From contig NC_064844.1 in the NCBI RefSeq assembly GCF_024166365.1, forward strand, positions 496,001 to 560,000: DNA of 64,000 nucleotides, given 5' to 3'. Shown here in pieces: positions 34,456-46,984 of the stretch. The translations under genes and the position numbers were made by a program. Within the stretch, counting starts at the first letter, position 1. Each line of letters starts with the position of its first letter. This DNA comes from Elephas maximus indicus. Taxonomy: Eukaryota > Chordata > Mammalia > Proboscidea > Elephantidae. The notes under the pieces are model-generated. The model saw only the letters and a program-made list of their open reading frames with translations. It made no database searches and had not been told where the DNA came from.

Positions 34456-34607
34456 GTGCCATCGTTAATGCTGACTCAGGGTGGCCCCAGGTGTGTCACA
34501 GTAGAACTGTGCTCCGTAGAGTTTTCAGCGAGGCACCTCGGGATACGCTCTAACCTTTCGGTTAGCCCTCGAACTTGTTGACCACTTACACTACCCAGGG
34601 ACTTCAG
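34456..34607 (-). mobile_element. AfroSINE
   Basis: AGTGCCATCGTTAATGCTGA, AGTAGAACTGTGCTCCGTAG and CTAACCTTTCGGTTAGCCC. Confidence 0.82.
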
Positions 34608-36271
34608 TTGTGTTTAGTCTGTTGTAAAAATTTCATTCTTAAGTAATATATCGCATTGAGAAGGTCAGGCCTAAAAAAGAACAATTTGAATGATTCTTAC
34701 AAGTCTTTTATTTCATTTATATGGGATTTGGGGGAATAGTGTTATTTTATTTCTCACGCTCATATTTTTTAAAAATAAAATTGTGAGTGTAAATTGCAAA
34801 TTTCTCCTTTATCAGAAAACCTAGATTTAAAGAATGACGCTTTGATTCTTATTCAGTTCGTAAAACTGACAGCATAATGGGGCTGGCAGGGTGCTGTGGG
34901 GCGGAGCCCAGGGTCTCTTCTGATGGCGACTGAGGCCTGCAGAGCGAGTAAAAGTCAGCCAGTCGCTCAAGCGGGGAGACTGAGGTGTGTGTCACAGTGG
35001 GAGAAAGGCCTCCACGTGGCAAGAGCCAGGTGACAGGGGAGGGCTGAAGTGGCCCTGTGAGCGTGTTGGAGTCGGGACTCCAGAAGCCACTGAGGTTTGT
35101 ACGCAGGGCAATGCCGTGCTCAGGCCTGCATTTTACAGCCATCATCCTACTCACAGCCAGAGAAGAGATTGGGGACAGAGACCGTCCAGGTGAGAGAGGG
35201 TGGCTACCTGAACTGTCGCTCAATGGGGAAGGAAAGAGGCTGACAGATTTGAGGGAGAATTCCCCTAGTGATAGTCTTGAAACAAACAGTGCAGTTAAAT
35301 ACTTCCACGGAGCCGTAAAAAAATTAGCGGCTGTGGTGGACGATTTTTCAAATTGCCTGCTTATCAGCCTAATTTTACATCTACAAGAACAGGCTTGAAA
35401 ACAGCTTTCTCTAATCTTTATACCTAGGGTCATATGACATTAGCCTAAATAAGTAAACACGTGGGGTTCCCATGAGTCGGTCCTGACTTGATGGCAATGG
35501 GGTTAGCTTTTTCCTAACCTGTCCACACCATATAGAAACATAGTGTTAAAGCTGCTCTGATCCCAACAGCAGTGGGCGTGGAAGCAGCCAACACATCACC
35601 ACCAGCCATTCTCCCGGTTCTGGGAACCAGCAGGTGAACTCACCTGCTGTTATTCTGGAGCCCAGTACTGCTCACCCCTCACGCCTCTGTCCCCCAGCAT
35701 AAAGGGATGGATATGGGTCACAAGACTCACCACGGGAATGGGGAGGTTGGAGAACCTACCTCGCCCCTATCCACACCGCACACCAGTCCTCGCCTTCACC
35801 TGGGGCGACAAGGGCGGCTCCTTTGAAGGAACGAGGCCGATTTTCACGGCCCGCTGAGACGCACGCGCTGCACTTCTTCTCTTCTCCAGCAGGTGGCAAC
35901 AGGCAAGTGACAAAACTGCAAAACTCTAAACAACTCAGTTCCTAGACCAGGCCAGAAGGGCACGGACATATAAAATTCCTAATTAAATGCCAGAATTGAA
36001 AATATTTTAATTTTGTTAAACTGGCATAAAATGGAAGGCCTACAAAAGGTCCTAGTGATTGCAAATACTTATGGCAGAAGCAGGAAATTTAAAATTTTAG
36101 TAAAAACAGAACCCTACCTATTATGGCTTTTTATATAAAAAGTTGATGCAACTGACCACTGCCAATGGTGAAACAGACAGGATAGTCTGAAGATGACCCC
36201 AGGAGATTACTCTAGGTTGCCTCGACAATGAGCCAGCTGTGGCCAGCGGCCTCCCTAAACCCAAAACGACA
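34608..36271. other. Intergenic with one long unassigned open frame
   Basis: It contains a 194-codon open frame on the minus strand (34849-35433), Ser/Pro/Leu-rich and unrecognised. It also holds an AfroSINE tail scrap (35464-35508, GAGTCGGTCCTGACTTGATG). There is no splice or promoter evidence for a gene. Confidence 0.4.
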
Positions 36272-36472
36272 ACAACACAAAACCACTGCCATGGAATTGA
36301 GTCAATTCTGACTCACAGTGACCCTGTAGGACAGAGCAGAGCTGCCCTGTAGGGTTTCCAAGGCTGTAAATCTTTACAGCCACATCTCTCCTGCGGAGTA
36401 GTTGGCAGGTTCGAACTGCCAACCTTTCAGTTAGCAGCCAAGCACTTAACCACTACACCACCAGGACGCCCA
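36272..36472 (-). mobile_element. AfroSINE, full form
   Basis: ACTGCCATGGAATTGAGTCA, GACCCTGTAGGACAGAGCAG, GGTTCGAACTGCCAACCTTT and CTACACCACCAGGACGCCC. Confidence 0.94.
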
Positions 36473-37221
36473 TTTCTCCCAAATTCAGCTCCCTGGCTTT
36501 CTTCCTCCCAGCAGGAGGGGCTGCGACTGCCCTCAGACTCCAAGGAGTCCAGGTGCCAGGAAACTGGCTTTCTCAGACAACTCCTGACAGAGTTGGCCCC
36601 TAAGCCCAGGCAGCATGATACCAAGTAGCCTGTGTGGACCCCACTAACAAGGATGTTCACTATGTTGGTATTGAAGAAGATGGAGCAAAAGGGGAGAGAT
36701 GACCTTTCCCTGGAATGCACACTTGTGACACGTCCAACAGAACACCCGGGCCCCTGCGTGCCCCACCCCATGCCTTCTCTTGCAGACCCTTGGTTTGTAA
36801 TTTCCCAGTAAAGCCCGTTCCTTAATCTGTAATGTGTGATGGTGTGGGATTATCTGGAGCCCTGTTGCTTTGGTTGTTTGCCAGCTGACGAGGACACCCT
36901 GGGTCTTCCATTTTCACACTGTAATCTCTCGGGACAACAGTATGCCTGCTGTGAGAGAGCGGCCTGTGTAATCCAAAGAAGACAAATGCACCCACCATCT
37001 ATTTTCTAGTTGGATGTCTTTAAAGCTCTTAGACAACACTGTTAGGATGTCAGTATGAGACTTAAGAAATCTGTAATTTCTACTTCTCCGTTCTTATCTA
37101 TGGCATTATCAGCTTAATTGGTTTGTAAAATTTACCTTGACGTTTTCTGCCTCACATGTCAACGGAAATATCCAGGTTTGCTGTATGTTCCTCTGTCTGT
37201 CGTTTTGATGGGATCAATTGG
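36473..37221. other. Intergenic, no gene seen
   Basis: Unique-looking sequence. The longest open frame (minus, 36427-36771) overlaps the SINE and has no support. Confidence 0.5.
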
Positions 37222-37392
37222 AGGAAGTGAAGTCCTCTATTGGGACACCCATTTTGGTCTTCTGGCTGCTAACGAAGAGGTCGTCAGTTCAAATCCACCA
37301 GGTGCTCCTTGGAAACTCTATGGGGCAGCTCTACTCGGTCCTATACGGTTGCTACGAGTTGGAGTCGACTCGACGGCAGTGGGTTTGGGGTT
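37222..37392 (+). mobile_element. AfroSINE, internally shortened form
   Basis: CTGGCTGCTAACGAAGAGGT, CACCAGGTGCTCCTTGGAAA and GAGTTGGAGTCGACTCGACG. Confidence 0.9.
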
Positions 37393-37929
37393 TTGGTGCT
37401 TCAAATTAAATGCGTAAAAGACCTTATCAGTGAAACTGAACAACAAAGTATCATGGTTTCACAGGTCCTTGTAACAGGTTTGTGTAGGCAAAATCTTTTA
37501 CCTTTGGTGTACCAAATTTATGACTGAAAAATTAAGAAAGAACAGCTCTGTAAGGTTAAATTATGGAAATCCCTACCGCACCAATATAAAAAAATGATAT
37601 TCTCTTGAATGTGACTAAGGTATTGAGTTTGTGAATAACCTTGAGGGCACAGTTTATTTTTAGTCTCACCATGTGACTAAATTCCATTATTCACCAGCTG
37701 GTAATCTCTTTAACATGTAAAATTACACAAAAGCTTTACGAGTTATTTTTTTCACTTTTTGATACCTACCATACTGTAAGTTTAATTAGGTACTTTTTCA
37801 GAACAAGAAATTAGACTTTCAGACAGGGCAGTTATAGAAAACAAACTATTTCCAAAATTGGATAAGGATAATCTTGGTACTTAAAAAATAAAAGATCATG
37901 CTAGCTAATATAAACTAAAATGGTTGCTG

Positions 37930-38095
37930 ATGTTGTTAGCTACAGAATAGAACCGCTCCACAGGGTTTTCTAGGCCTTTCAGAAGCAGGTCGCCAGGGCT
38001 GTCTTCCAAGGCGCCTCTGGGTAAGTTCAAACCATCAAGCTTTCGGCTAGTAGTCAAGCACTCAATCATTCCGGCCACCCAGGGGTTCCTACTGA
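37930..38095 (-). mobile_element. AfroSINE
   Basis: AGAATAGAACCGCTCCACAG, CTTTCAGAAGCAGGTCGCCA and GTAGTCAAGCACTCAATCAT, ending ACCCAGGGGTTCC. Confidence 0.85.
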
Positions 38096-38099
38096 AATT

Positions 38100-38395
38100 A
38101 TCAGACCTATGCGTTTCAGTAATAATTTTAAAAGAAGTAACGGCTACCATTTGCACATATCAAGGCAATGGTTCTATTTTTTAACTTATTCTTTGACTCA
38201 CAAATGGAATCATACTGTTTTATAATTTGCTTTTTCCATTTACAATTTATCTTGGACCTTTTTCCATCTCATTCTTTTAAAAGACTATGTAGTATCCCAA
38301 CACACGAATATCACTGTGCTAACCTTTTTTTTTTTTTAAACCAATTACCTATTTCCGGGTATTAGCATTGCTTTCAATCTTTTGCTATTATGAAC
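38100..38395 (-). mobile_element. Old L1 3' fragment
   Basis: CACAAATGGAATCATACTGT, TTTTTCCATCTCATTCTTTT and CCAATTACCTATTTCCGGG resemble the antisense L1M 3' region. It continues after the RTE at about 38693-38870 (AAAATTGCTGAGTCAAACAG). Confidence 0.65.
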
Positions 38396-38396
38396 T

Positions 38397-38692
38397 GTTG
38401 TTGTTGTTGTTAGGTGCCGTCGAGTTGGTTCTGACTCGTAGTGACCCTGTGCACAGCAGAACGAAACACTGCCCGGTCCTGCGCCATCCTTACAATCGTT
38501 GTTATGCTTGAGCTCATTGTTGCAGCCACTGTGTCAATCCACCTCGTTGAGGGTCTTCCTCTTTCCCGCTGACCCTGTGCTCTGCCAAGCATGATGTCCT
38601 TCTCCAGGGACTGATCCCTCCTGACAACATGTCCAAAGTATGTAAGACGCAGTCTCTCCAACCTTGCTTCTAAGGAGCATTCCGGCTGCAAT
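38397..38692 (-). mobile_element. RTE LINE 3' end inserted in L1
   Basis: TGTTGTTGTTGTTAGGTGCC tail complement, AACACTGCCCGGTCCTGCGC, TGTCCTTCTCCAGGGACTGA and CTTGCTTCTAAGGAGCATTC. It is relatively CpG-rich and little diverged, suggesting a younger insertion. Confidence 0.9.
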
Positions 38693-41008
38693 ACCTTACA
38701 ATAACATCCCCATACATATGTCTTTGGGCCCTTGAATGATTATTTGTGTAGGATCAGTTGCTTGAGGTAAAATTGCTGAGTCAAACAGTATGAATGTCCA
38801 GAATTTAATAGATCCAATAGTCTTCTCCAAAGTGGCTGAACCACTGTATATTCTTGTGTAAACACCGCATCAGACTAAAGCAGTGATTTTCAGATTTTTG
38901 TTACTTGGAAACCCTTTCCTTAAAAGAAATTCTTGTCAGAACCGAGAATGAAAGCAGAAAAGGGGCTCCGCTCAGGCGGAGCAGACATAGGGTCAGGTGT
39001 GCGGCGCCCCCCTGGAGCTTCCTGGTGCACAGTCGGATACCGGCAGGGCCTTCTGTTCCAACACAAAGATTTGCAAGTATGCTTGACTGGCTGAGAGTAG
39101 AACTAATATGGTTTAACACCTGAAAATTATCGTAAAATCCCTAATTACACTTCAGTTTCAGCTACAATCTTCAGTAAGTTAGTCTCAGCACGTTATACGT
39201 GTTCGTTCATTGTTTTCTTACCCTCCTTTACAGGGAGACTGTGATTGAGGCTAAATTCTGTCCCCTTTAGAAAGCCGGAGTTCCATCTTCATCTTAGTTG
39301 TTCTAAGCCTATGAAACCTAACTTGCTATCAGTGCTATCAGCAGTTTCATGTTTCCCTTCCCTTTCATTTTAATGAGATAAGGGTAAAATGCAATGAAGT
39401 ATTCAAATGATTGCACAAACTGATTGACAAAGACGGTGACTACCAATACTGAACTACAATACTTTTTCACAAATAAAGTGCCCACGTAAATAACGTGCCC
39501 ACACGTATAACACTTGGGATAGTGCGCTGTCGAAAGGGGGGTGGTGTGGTTGGCAGAAAACATATAGCGTGCATTATTTGCTTTAAAAATACAGTAGAGC
39601 TCTTGGTTGTACTGTTCAAAATATAGTAAAACCTGTGAAAGCCGGAAACTGTATTTAATGAACGGTGGCTTGGGGTGTGAATGCGTAATACACAGAAGGG
39701 CAGCTGGTAAAATTTTAAAGCACCACCTACAAGTACTCGGTGACTCCAATGATTAAAAAGCCTGATTTTCAATTTTTTTCTTAGTAGTTTCTTCAGATTT
39801 TAACAAGTCCGTTGTTTCCAGGGAAACAATGAAAGCAGACTGCACTTGGGTTAGGGAGCCAATCTTACAAGTAGTCTTCAACAATGGACTCCCTCTCGGC
39901 GCTGTCCCTTCAGATCTAAGCTTCTGCGAGGTTCCTCTAGACGGCCTCCACGTCTCCTGATTTTCCAGGAGGCTCAGTTTCTTCTCTAAACCTTTTCGTT
40001 TTTATTCTAGGTTTTTGTCATATTGAAGAGAAATCTTCTAAGGTTTATTTCAAGGCATAGTTTGGCTTATTATTTTTAGCCAGTTATTGTCCCTCTTTTT
40101 ATAATTTTATCATGCTTCTTAAAAGCATTCAGAAATCCTGGCTCTCAGAGACAATGATGGAACACATTTTAACTTTCTAAAAGGAGCAGATCCTTACTGT
40201 AAAGGGAGAAAAAAACCATCAGGAGAGGCTACACATAAAGCTAGAATGACTGTGTTCACTGATTCAGCAAAGAGCTTGAGCACCTGTAAAGAAATGTGCT
40301 CGCTGCTAAGAGGGTACAGAACTCACGGTCACCACCCTGAGCTTTCGGTCTCATGGGGGCAGGCAGACACACACCCCAAAAGTTTACACAATGATATTAG
40401 GCAGCATATGAGTAAAATGCGAAATATGTGACACAGACTGTAGCTGCATAGGAGTGCCACACCTTCAACCCTCAGTTCATTATGCCCTGGTACTCGGTCT
40501 AGACTTCACACTCAGCCATTCCAGTTAGGTCAGCATCTCGGATCCTTTGCCCACTTGATCTTTCATATCTGCCTTACCAATCCCCCAACCTGAGTTAACT
40601 CCACTGTTTTCTCAGCTTACTCTCCCAGGGTGCTAAGACGCCTATGTGGTATCTCACGGTAGCTCTTCCAACGTTTTCTACTCTCTTGGAGGCCCTGATC
40701 CCAGGAGCTCCTTCATCTCAGTGGATGACCTGACTCCACCCCCTCCTTTCCTGAAGGGATCAAGGACTTCTCCCTTGATTTCACCTTCCATCCTTCCCAT
40801 CTGAAATTTCCCTGATCTGCACACTTCCTTTCCAAAAATAACTTCTCCACCCTTCTCTCATGATCCTGTTCCCTACAAACTTCCTCCAGAATCTGACCAA
40901 GCGATGAGTCCTGCTTTCCCTGAGGGGTCTGCAATCTCTTAGTCTCCTTTGGCTTGTTCCCCTGAGCTCACAAACATGTGTAAGACTCTCCTATTCCCAA
41001 ACCTTCTG
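38693..41008. other. Intergenic, mostly unique-looking
   Basis: An L1 remnant extends to about 38870. 40470-40980 is C/T-rich and resembles an ancient L2/CR1-type LINE. The 143-codon minus-strand frame at 39318-39749 has no recognisable protein or splice sites. Confidence 0.45.
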
Positions 41009-41515
41009 CATGAGTTACCTACTGTTGCTTAACAAGTTACCTCAGGGTGAGGTAGAAATTAAGAAACAAACACTTATTATCTCACATTTCTGTGGGTCAA
41101 GAATTTGGAAGCAGCTCTGCTGGTAGTGGCTCTGGGTCTGGATCTCTCCTGAGGTTGCAATCAAGATGTCAGCCGGGGCTGGGGTCATCTGAAGGTTTGA
41201 CTGGGGCTGGAGAATCCACTTCCACGATGGCTTAGTCACGTGACTGTTGGCTGGAGGCCTCGGTTCCTTGTCAAGAGGGCCTCTTCATGGGGTTACCTGA
41301 GTGTCTTCACGACATGCCAGCTGGCTTCTCCCAGAGCAAACAATCCCAGAAAGAAAGCAAGAGGGTAACTTCAATGCCCTTTATCACCTAGTCTCAGAAG
41401 TGCCACCGTCTCTTCTGTTTTCCTTTTTTACAAGTCACTAAACCCAGCCCACACCCAAAGGGGAGGAATTAATCTCCACCGCCTGAAGAAGACATTTCAG
41501 AAAAAGTTTGTGGAC
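41009..41515 (-). mobile_element. ERVL-MaLR (MLT1-like) LTR
   Basis: GTTACCTACTGTTGCTTAAC, TTATTATCTCACATTTCTGT, GTTGCAATCAAGATGTCAGC and ACGACATGCCAGCTGGCTTC follow the antisense order of an old MLT1-type LTR. Confidence 0.75.
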
Positions 41516-41519
41516 ATAT

Positions 41520-41690
41520 TTCAAAACTACCACACCCCTCAGTGATTTGGAAAACGATGGTGAGGATGGTTGTACAACTTGAGAAGTATAATCAGTGCCA
41601 CTGGGTTATACACGTCAAACTGCTGAGATGGCGAGTGTTTTGTTATGATATTTTCACACACACACACACAGCAACAACAACTACCACAAC
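41520..41690 (+). mobile_element. L1 3' end with CA repeat
   Basis: GATGGTGAGGATGGTTGTAC, the segment with GTATAATCAGTGCCACTG and a (CA)8 run at about 41656-41671 match the L1 3' end seen at 55.9 kb. Confidence 0.6.
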
Positions 41691-41699
41691 TCTCAAATA

Positions 41700-42290
41700 A
41701 ACCAGTTTTCAATCCTGCTGGTCCTTCAAGCTACTGCTCTGCTCTGCTACTGTCTCAGGGCCACTCTCTCAACATAGTCACCTACCCTCACTTCCCTTAC
41801 TTTCTCACGCTCAACGTTCCACAGTTGGCAGTCCGGACTATTATCCACTAACTGAATATGCTGCTGTTGGGTGTGGCATTCAAAGCCCTCCAAAACCTAG
41901 CCACAGCCTACGTTCCCATCTGTCTCCCCCACTTTCCCTTTACACATCAGCCGGTTGGACTTCTCACCATTCCCCAAACATACCCTCTGCTTTCTCACCT
42001 CTCTGTCCTTGCTCAGATGGTCTTCCTCACCAGGAGGGACCTCTCCTTACCTTCTCATTCTCCAACACCCAGCTCAAATCCCACTGGATCCCAGAAGGCT
42101 TCCTTGATCTTCCCAAGCAGAAGCACTCCTTTCCTCCTCTACACCCCTGGAGCACAGTGATTGTCCTCCCTCATGTTGGCACCCCACTTTATACTGTTTT
42201 AGAATTGGTAGACATCTTTGTATTCCTTTCAGCACCCCAACAATACATTGCTCATTTTAAATCCTTAATCTTTTTCGAATGAATAAATTT
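41700..42290 (+). mobile_element. L2 LINE 3' region
   Basis: AAAACCTAGCCACAGCCTAC, CAGAAGGCTTCCTTGATCTT and a GAATGAATAAATTTA end follow L2 3' order. It explains the 100-codon frame at 41858-42160. Confidence 0.75.
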
Positions 42291-43329
42291 ACCTAAATCA
42301 TTACGATTTTATTTCACTCTCATCAAAAGGCAAATTAAAGTCCTTTAATCTCCATCTCTGCTAGATTAATATATTGAGCTAAGGGAAACTGCAGAGTAGT
42401 CTTCACTAAAGAAGAATACAGTCTTCTTTCCTGTTATTTGGACAATTTTAATGGACTGACTCAAATTAAATCATGATTATTCTCCAAAAAGCTTTGCTTC
42501 TGAGATATGTTTGCCTATAGTAGTTTTACGATTCCTGGTCAACATGAAATTTCCATGGAAACAGATTGCACACGCTGCAGAAGAAAGGACCTGAATTGTG
42601 TTTGAGCCACGTTTTATTATCTCCATGGAGCTATTTGTGCTAAATATCTGAGTGTTCAGGGAAACTATAATTTTGAATCACCTAAGTAAAGGCACAATAT
42701 TTAATGCTTTAAAAAAAAAAAGGCAATATCTGCTATTTAAGTATTTTTGTTAATATCCTGAAATAGTATAAAAAGCAGTTTGAATATTTTTTGAATCACA
42801 CATTAACAACAGCAAATAATATTTCCCTTTGGCCTGTTTGCTGGGCAGAAAAGGGAAAAAAACGAAATGCTCAGCGTGGTCTACAGATGACGTGCCTCCA
42901 CGCCTTGCACTTGGTTACTGGCCCTGGGATTCTGGAATACTTACTTCACGGTCAAGGTTACATGGCTCACGATCAAGGCAAGTGGAGGGGGGTGGGCAAC
43001 AAGGTGTCTAAAACAGAGACAGAAAGCAGGAATCAGAGAGTGTGCTGTCAGCAAAAAGGCAAAAGGTAATTCATTCTAAGCTGCCAATACAAGTATTGCT
43101 CAGTTTGTTAACAAAATCGCGTTTTTATTTATAAGTCAACCTCAGAAAGTCAATTCCCCCAAGGCTTAGTTACCCTAGATGAACTTGAAAATGTTTCTAG
43201 ATCTAAAAGTCTGAGGATCAGATCCTGCAAAAGGGAGCGATAACAATCCCCTAACTCCAGGGTAAAGGCACTACCAAGAAACAACCTTAAATGCCCCCAA
43301 ATAGAAGAAAAGTTAAAACTACGGTATTA
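42291..43329. other. Intergenic, no gene seen
   Basis: AT-rich to neutral unique-looking sequence. An A12-type run lies near 42711-42722. Confidence 0.5.
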
Positions 43330-43545
43330 ATTATAGCTTTATTGGGCACCTACCATATGCCAGGTGTTTTATATACACCTCCTTATCTAACTCTAACAAC
43401 CCCGAGAATTTGGTATGTTACAGACGGCTGAGGCTGAGAGAGGCTAACTGCCGTGAGCCACACTGCTTGTATTTGGGGACTGGAATTGGAACCCAGGCTT
43501 GTCTAAAAAGCTCACGTTCTTCTAGCTACATTATACTGATGCATC
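43330..43545 (-). mobile_element. MIR SINE
   Basis: CACCTACCATATGCCAGGTG, ACAGACGGCTGAGGCTGAGA and GGAATTGGAACCCAGGCTTG follow the MIR antisense order. Confidence 0.88.
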
Positions 43546-44349
43546 AACATGAGAGAACATTGGACAGCCCTTAAAATAATAAATGTGGTGACACTATCAA
43601 TACAGAAGAAAATTTTAAGTGTAATATAATACAAAAATATAGTCAATGGTTGTGCCGACAGTCATGCTCTGCTTGACATTCATGACTCTTTCTGTGAAAA
43701 AGAAATAGGATGCGATGTGGTTTGGATGTTGTGTGAACACAACCCTAAAGTGCAGGCAATGGCATTCCCTGTTGTTTAATAACCTTTTGTTTCCCTTCCA
43801 AATCTTTGCCTCCCGCTGCACTCTCACCCGTGCTGGTTTTGCTGCATTTGGAAGCCACGAGGCACCTCGTGGGAATATTTTTGAGAGAAAATTAAAGAGA
43901 GAGAGAACATTGCAACACCCAAGAGACACGCAGTACAGGAGACTGGATGCTGCTGCCTACAAGTGGAAACATATACTGTATACAGTAAACTTTTTATTTG
44001 TTAGTAGGGAAAGTTCACCTTAAAAAATCGATGGGAAGTACAGCACCTACGTAACCCAGTACCACAGGCATTTGTTATGACTGTCAAGATATACGTGTTG
44101 TAGGTTATACACATTCTGTACCATTATCTGCCTGGTAGCACAATCGCTTTATATACAGGAGACGTGGGATACATGTGTTGGCGTGGGAAGCTGTGGCATT
44201 GGCTGTGCGGTTACAACTGCTGTGTCCTGTTCTCTGATAGAGATTTCTGAACTCTGCTATAACCTTATGGGACAACAGACGTAGAGGACGTTACGTAGCT
44301 CCTGACTGTATATAAAATAATTTATACAGGGGAACCCAGAGAAAATAAA
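43546..44349. other. Intergenic, no gene seen
   Basis: Unique-looking sequence. A 102-codon plus frame (43715-44023) and a 104-codon minus frame overlap each other, with no support for either. Confidence 0.5.
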
Positions 44350-44985
44350 ATTGTTGCCACTTTAGAATAGTGAGATCATGTTTTGATAAGTTTATACCTA
44401 AGTATTTTATTATTTTGAAGCTATTGTAAATGTTTTTTTTTATTTTATTTGAATTCCAATTGTTCATTACCAGTATGTTTTTGTTGAGTGCTGTCAAGTT
44501 GATCCCAACTCATAGCAACCCTATAGGACACAGTAGAGCTGCCCCATAGGATTTCCTAGGCTGTTATCTTTACGGGAGACAGTTCCCAGGTCTTTTTTCT
44601 CCCGGAACTGCTGGTGGGTTCGATCTGCCTACCTTTTGGTTAGCAGTGGAGCGCTTAACCATTGCGCCACCAGGCCTCCTTTCATTTCTAGTATATAGAA
44701 ATAGAATTGATTTTTATGTGTTGGACCTTGTATTCCGCAACCATGCTTAACTCACCAGTTCTAGGAAGTAGTTCTTGTTTTTACTTTGGTAGATTTCTTG
44801 GGCTTCTCTTCACAGACAATCACGTCATGCTCAGACAGGGAAGGTTTTTCTTCCTTTACGATCCGTATGCCTTTTATTGACCTGTGTCCACTTCCGGGCA
44901 GAAGCTTTAAGAGCTGGTCGTTCACAATGTTCTCTTTTCTCTCTGCCGTGGTGATCAACAACGTTCCACTGCAGCTCGACTGAGA
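44350..44985 (-). mobile_element. Ancient L1 ORF2 fragment, split by an AfroSINE
   Basis: Minus-strand translation of 44761-44979 reads IKGIRIVKEEKPSLSEHDVI. This is a decayed version of the L1 reverse transcriptase block with FADD, where the catalytic FADD has become SEHD. The flanking antisense segment AGAATTGATTTTTATGTGTT is also L1. An AfroSINE (44486-44681) is inserted. Confidence 0.75.
44486..44681 (-). mobile_element. AfroSINE, full form, inserted in L1
   Basis: GTTGATCCCAACTCATAGCA, CAACCCTATAGGACACAGTA, GGTGGGTTCGATCTGCCTAC and CCATTGCGCCACCAGGCC. Confidence 0.94.
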
Positions 44986-45723
44986 AATAAATATCTTGAG
45001 AAAATCCCTGAGATTTTGGGGCCGTTTGTTACTACAAATAATTAACCTATCCCGATGGATATTCCTATACATGTTTTGCTTCCTCCCAACTTACCTCCCT
45101 AGCTTCTTCTCTCCCCCGTTTCCCTTTTTTGTGCTCAATTTCTCCCTTCCTGTGACTTGTATTTCACCACAATCCTGCCCTTGGAAGTTTGAGCAGATAA
45201 AGAACTCAACTCAGAAACAACCAACCAGCCTGGAGCCTTGAAGGTTTTTGTTCTTGTCCTACAAAGTCCAGATCGCTTCTGAAAGACACCTGGGCATACT
45301 GCCTCCCAGACCATCCACCAGAACCTAAAAGTAACCATTTCATATAATTTTTACATTTAACTAGCTTTTAATCATTAACTTTATGGTGAATATTTTTATA
45401 ACAAGTTTAATTTACGTATCATAAATCCAACAATTACATTCTATTCTATGCAACAATACTAACATAATGTTTGAGATGGAGGATTTTAAAAATGTTTCTC
45501 TGTTCACTCGACGAAAGAGAATGTCAATAAATAAACCTTCTTTAATTCTCTTCCAAGTTTGCAAAGAAATAATTCCAGTGGGTTCCATATCGCTTTAAGG
45601 TTCAGGTTCCCGGGGAACCCCCTAGAGATTCTGACTCAGTAGGTATTTGGGAACCACTGAGTTAAACATCTGTGCATAACCAGTGTAACTGAAGCAGAGA
45701 TGTTTAGAGCTCAACCCTCAAGC
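44986..45723. other. Intergenic, no gene seen
   Basis: Pyrimidine-rich patch at 45080-45140, otherwise AT-rich unique-looking sequence. Confidence 0.5.
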
Positions 45724-45842
45724 TGTAGAACTGCGCCATAGGGTCTTCTTGGCTACAGTCGTTACAGAAACAGATCGCCAGGCCTTTCTTCTGCACATCT
45801 GCTGGGTGGGTTAGAACTACCAACCTTTAGATTAGTAGTTGA
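45724..45842 (-). mobile_element. AfroSINE fragment
   Basis: GTAGAACTGCGCCATAGGGT, AAACAGATCGCCAGGCCTTT and CTACCAACCTTTAGATTAG. Confidence 0.8.
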
Positions 45843-46862
45843 GGTTTTCCATCATCTCTTTCCACAGATGTAGTCGACTTGATTCCTGTCTATTCCATCT
45901 GGCGGGGTCCATGTGTATAGTCGCTGTTTATGTTGGTGAAAGAAGGTATTTGCAACGAAGAAGTAGTTGGTCTTGCAAAATTCAATCATGCGATCTCCGG
46001 CATCATTTCTATCACGAAGGCCATATATTCCAACTACTGATCCTTCTTCTTTGTTTCCAACTTTTGCATTCCAATCACCAGTAATTATCAATGCATCCTG
46101 ATTGCATGTTCAATCAATTTCGGACTGCAGAAGCTGGTAAATATCTTCAGTTTCTTCATCTTTGGCCTTAGTGGTTGGTGCATAAATTTGAATAATAGTC
46201 GTATTAACTGGTCTTCCTTGTAGGTGTATGGATATTATCCTATCAGTGTTGTACTTCAGGATACATCTTGAAATGTTCTTTTTGATGAAGAATGCAACAT
46301 CATTTCTCCTCAAGTTGTCATTCCCAGCATAGTAGACCATATGATTGTCTGATTCAAAATGGCCAATACCACTCCATTTCAGCTAATGCCTAGGTTGTCA
46401 ACGTTTATGCGTTCCATCTTTGACAATTTCCAATTTTCCTAGATTCATACTTCAGACATGCCATGTTCTGATTATTAATGGATGTTTGCAGCTGTTTCTT
46501 CTCTTTTTGAGTCATGCCACATCAGCAAATGAAGGTCCTGAAAGCTTGACTCCATTCGTGTCATTATGGTTGACTGAGGAGGCAGCTCTTCCCCAGTTGT
46601 CTTTTGAGTGCCTTCCAATCTGGAGGGCTCATCTTCCAGCACGATATCAGACAATGTTCCGCTGCTATTCATAAGGTTTTCACTGGCTAATTCTTTTCAG
46701 AAGTAGACTGCTGGGTCCTTCTTCCTAGTCTTTCTTAGTCTGGAAACTCAGTTGAAACCTGACTGCCATGGGAGCCCCTGCTGATATCTGAATACTGGTG
46801 GCATAGCTTCCAGCATCACAGCAACACACAAGTCCCCACAGTACGACAAACTGACACGTGGG
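45843..46862 (-). mobile_element. RTE/BovB-type LINE, 5' portion with endonuclease
   Basis: Read on the minus strand, the 5' untranslated part (46862 to about 46430) is followed by endonuclease remnants. 46110-46340 gives VYYAGNDNLRRNDVAFFIKK. 45852-46091 gives MIITGDWNAKVGNKE, the catalytic GDWNAKVG block of APE-type endonucleases, and then ETNYFFVANTFFHQHK-like sequence. The copy is cut off before the reverse transcriptase. It is the only copy here that retains the 5' end next to coding sequence. Confidence 0.88.
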
Positions 46863-46872
46863 GGTTTTTAGG

Positions 46873-46903
46873 AACATAGTTCATAGTATATATGAACTAT
46901 GTT
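46873..46903. repeat. 13-bp perfect inverted repeat
   Basis: AACATAGTTCATA (46873-46885) and TATGAACTATGTT (46891-46903) are separated by 5 bases, just beyond the RTE 5' end. Confidence 0.9.
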
Positions 46904-46984
46904 ATGCCAATTGACCTAGACGTCCCCTGAGACTATGGTCCCCAGCCTTCAGCCCCAGTAACTCAGTCCCTCAGGGTTTTTTGG

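Noticed and set aside
41858-42160. A 100-codon hydrophobic plus-strand frame resembling a membrane protein
   Set aside because: The DNA matches the 3' region of an L2 LINE. The hydrophobic look comes from a C/T-rich repeat.
44756-44979. A 224-bp minus-strand exon-like block (acceptor TTTCTCAG, 72 open codons, donor CTG/GTGAGT), at first sight head-to-head with the CpG island
   Set aside because: The translation IKGIRIVKEEKPSLSEHDVI and the flanking antisense DNA match the L1 ORF2 reverse transcriptase region with a decayed FADD site, so this is a transposon remnant and the splice-like signals are coincidental.
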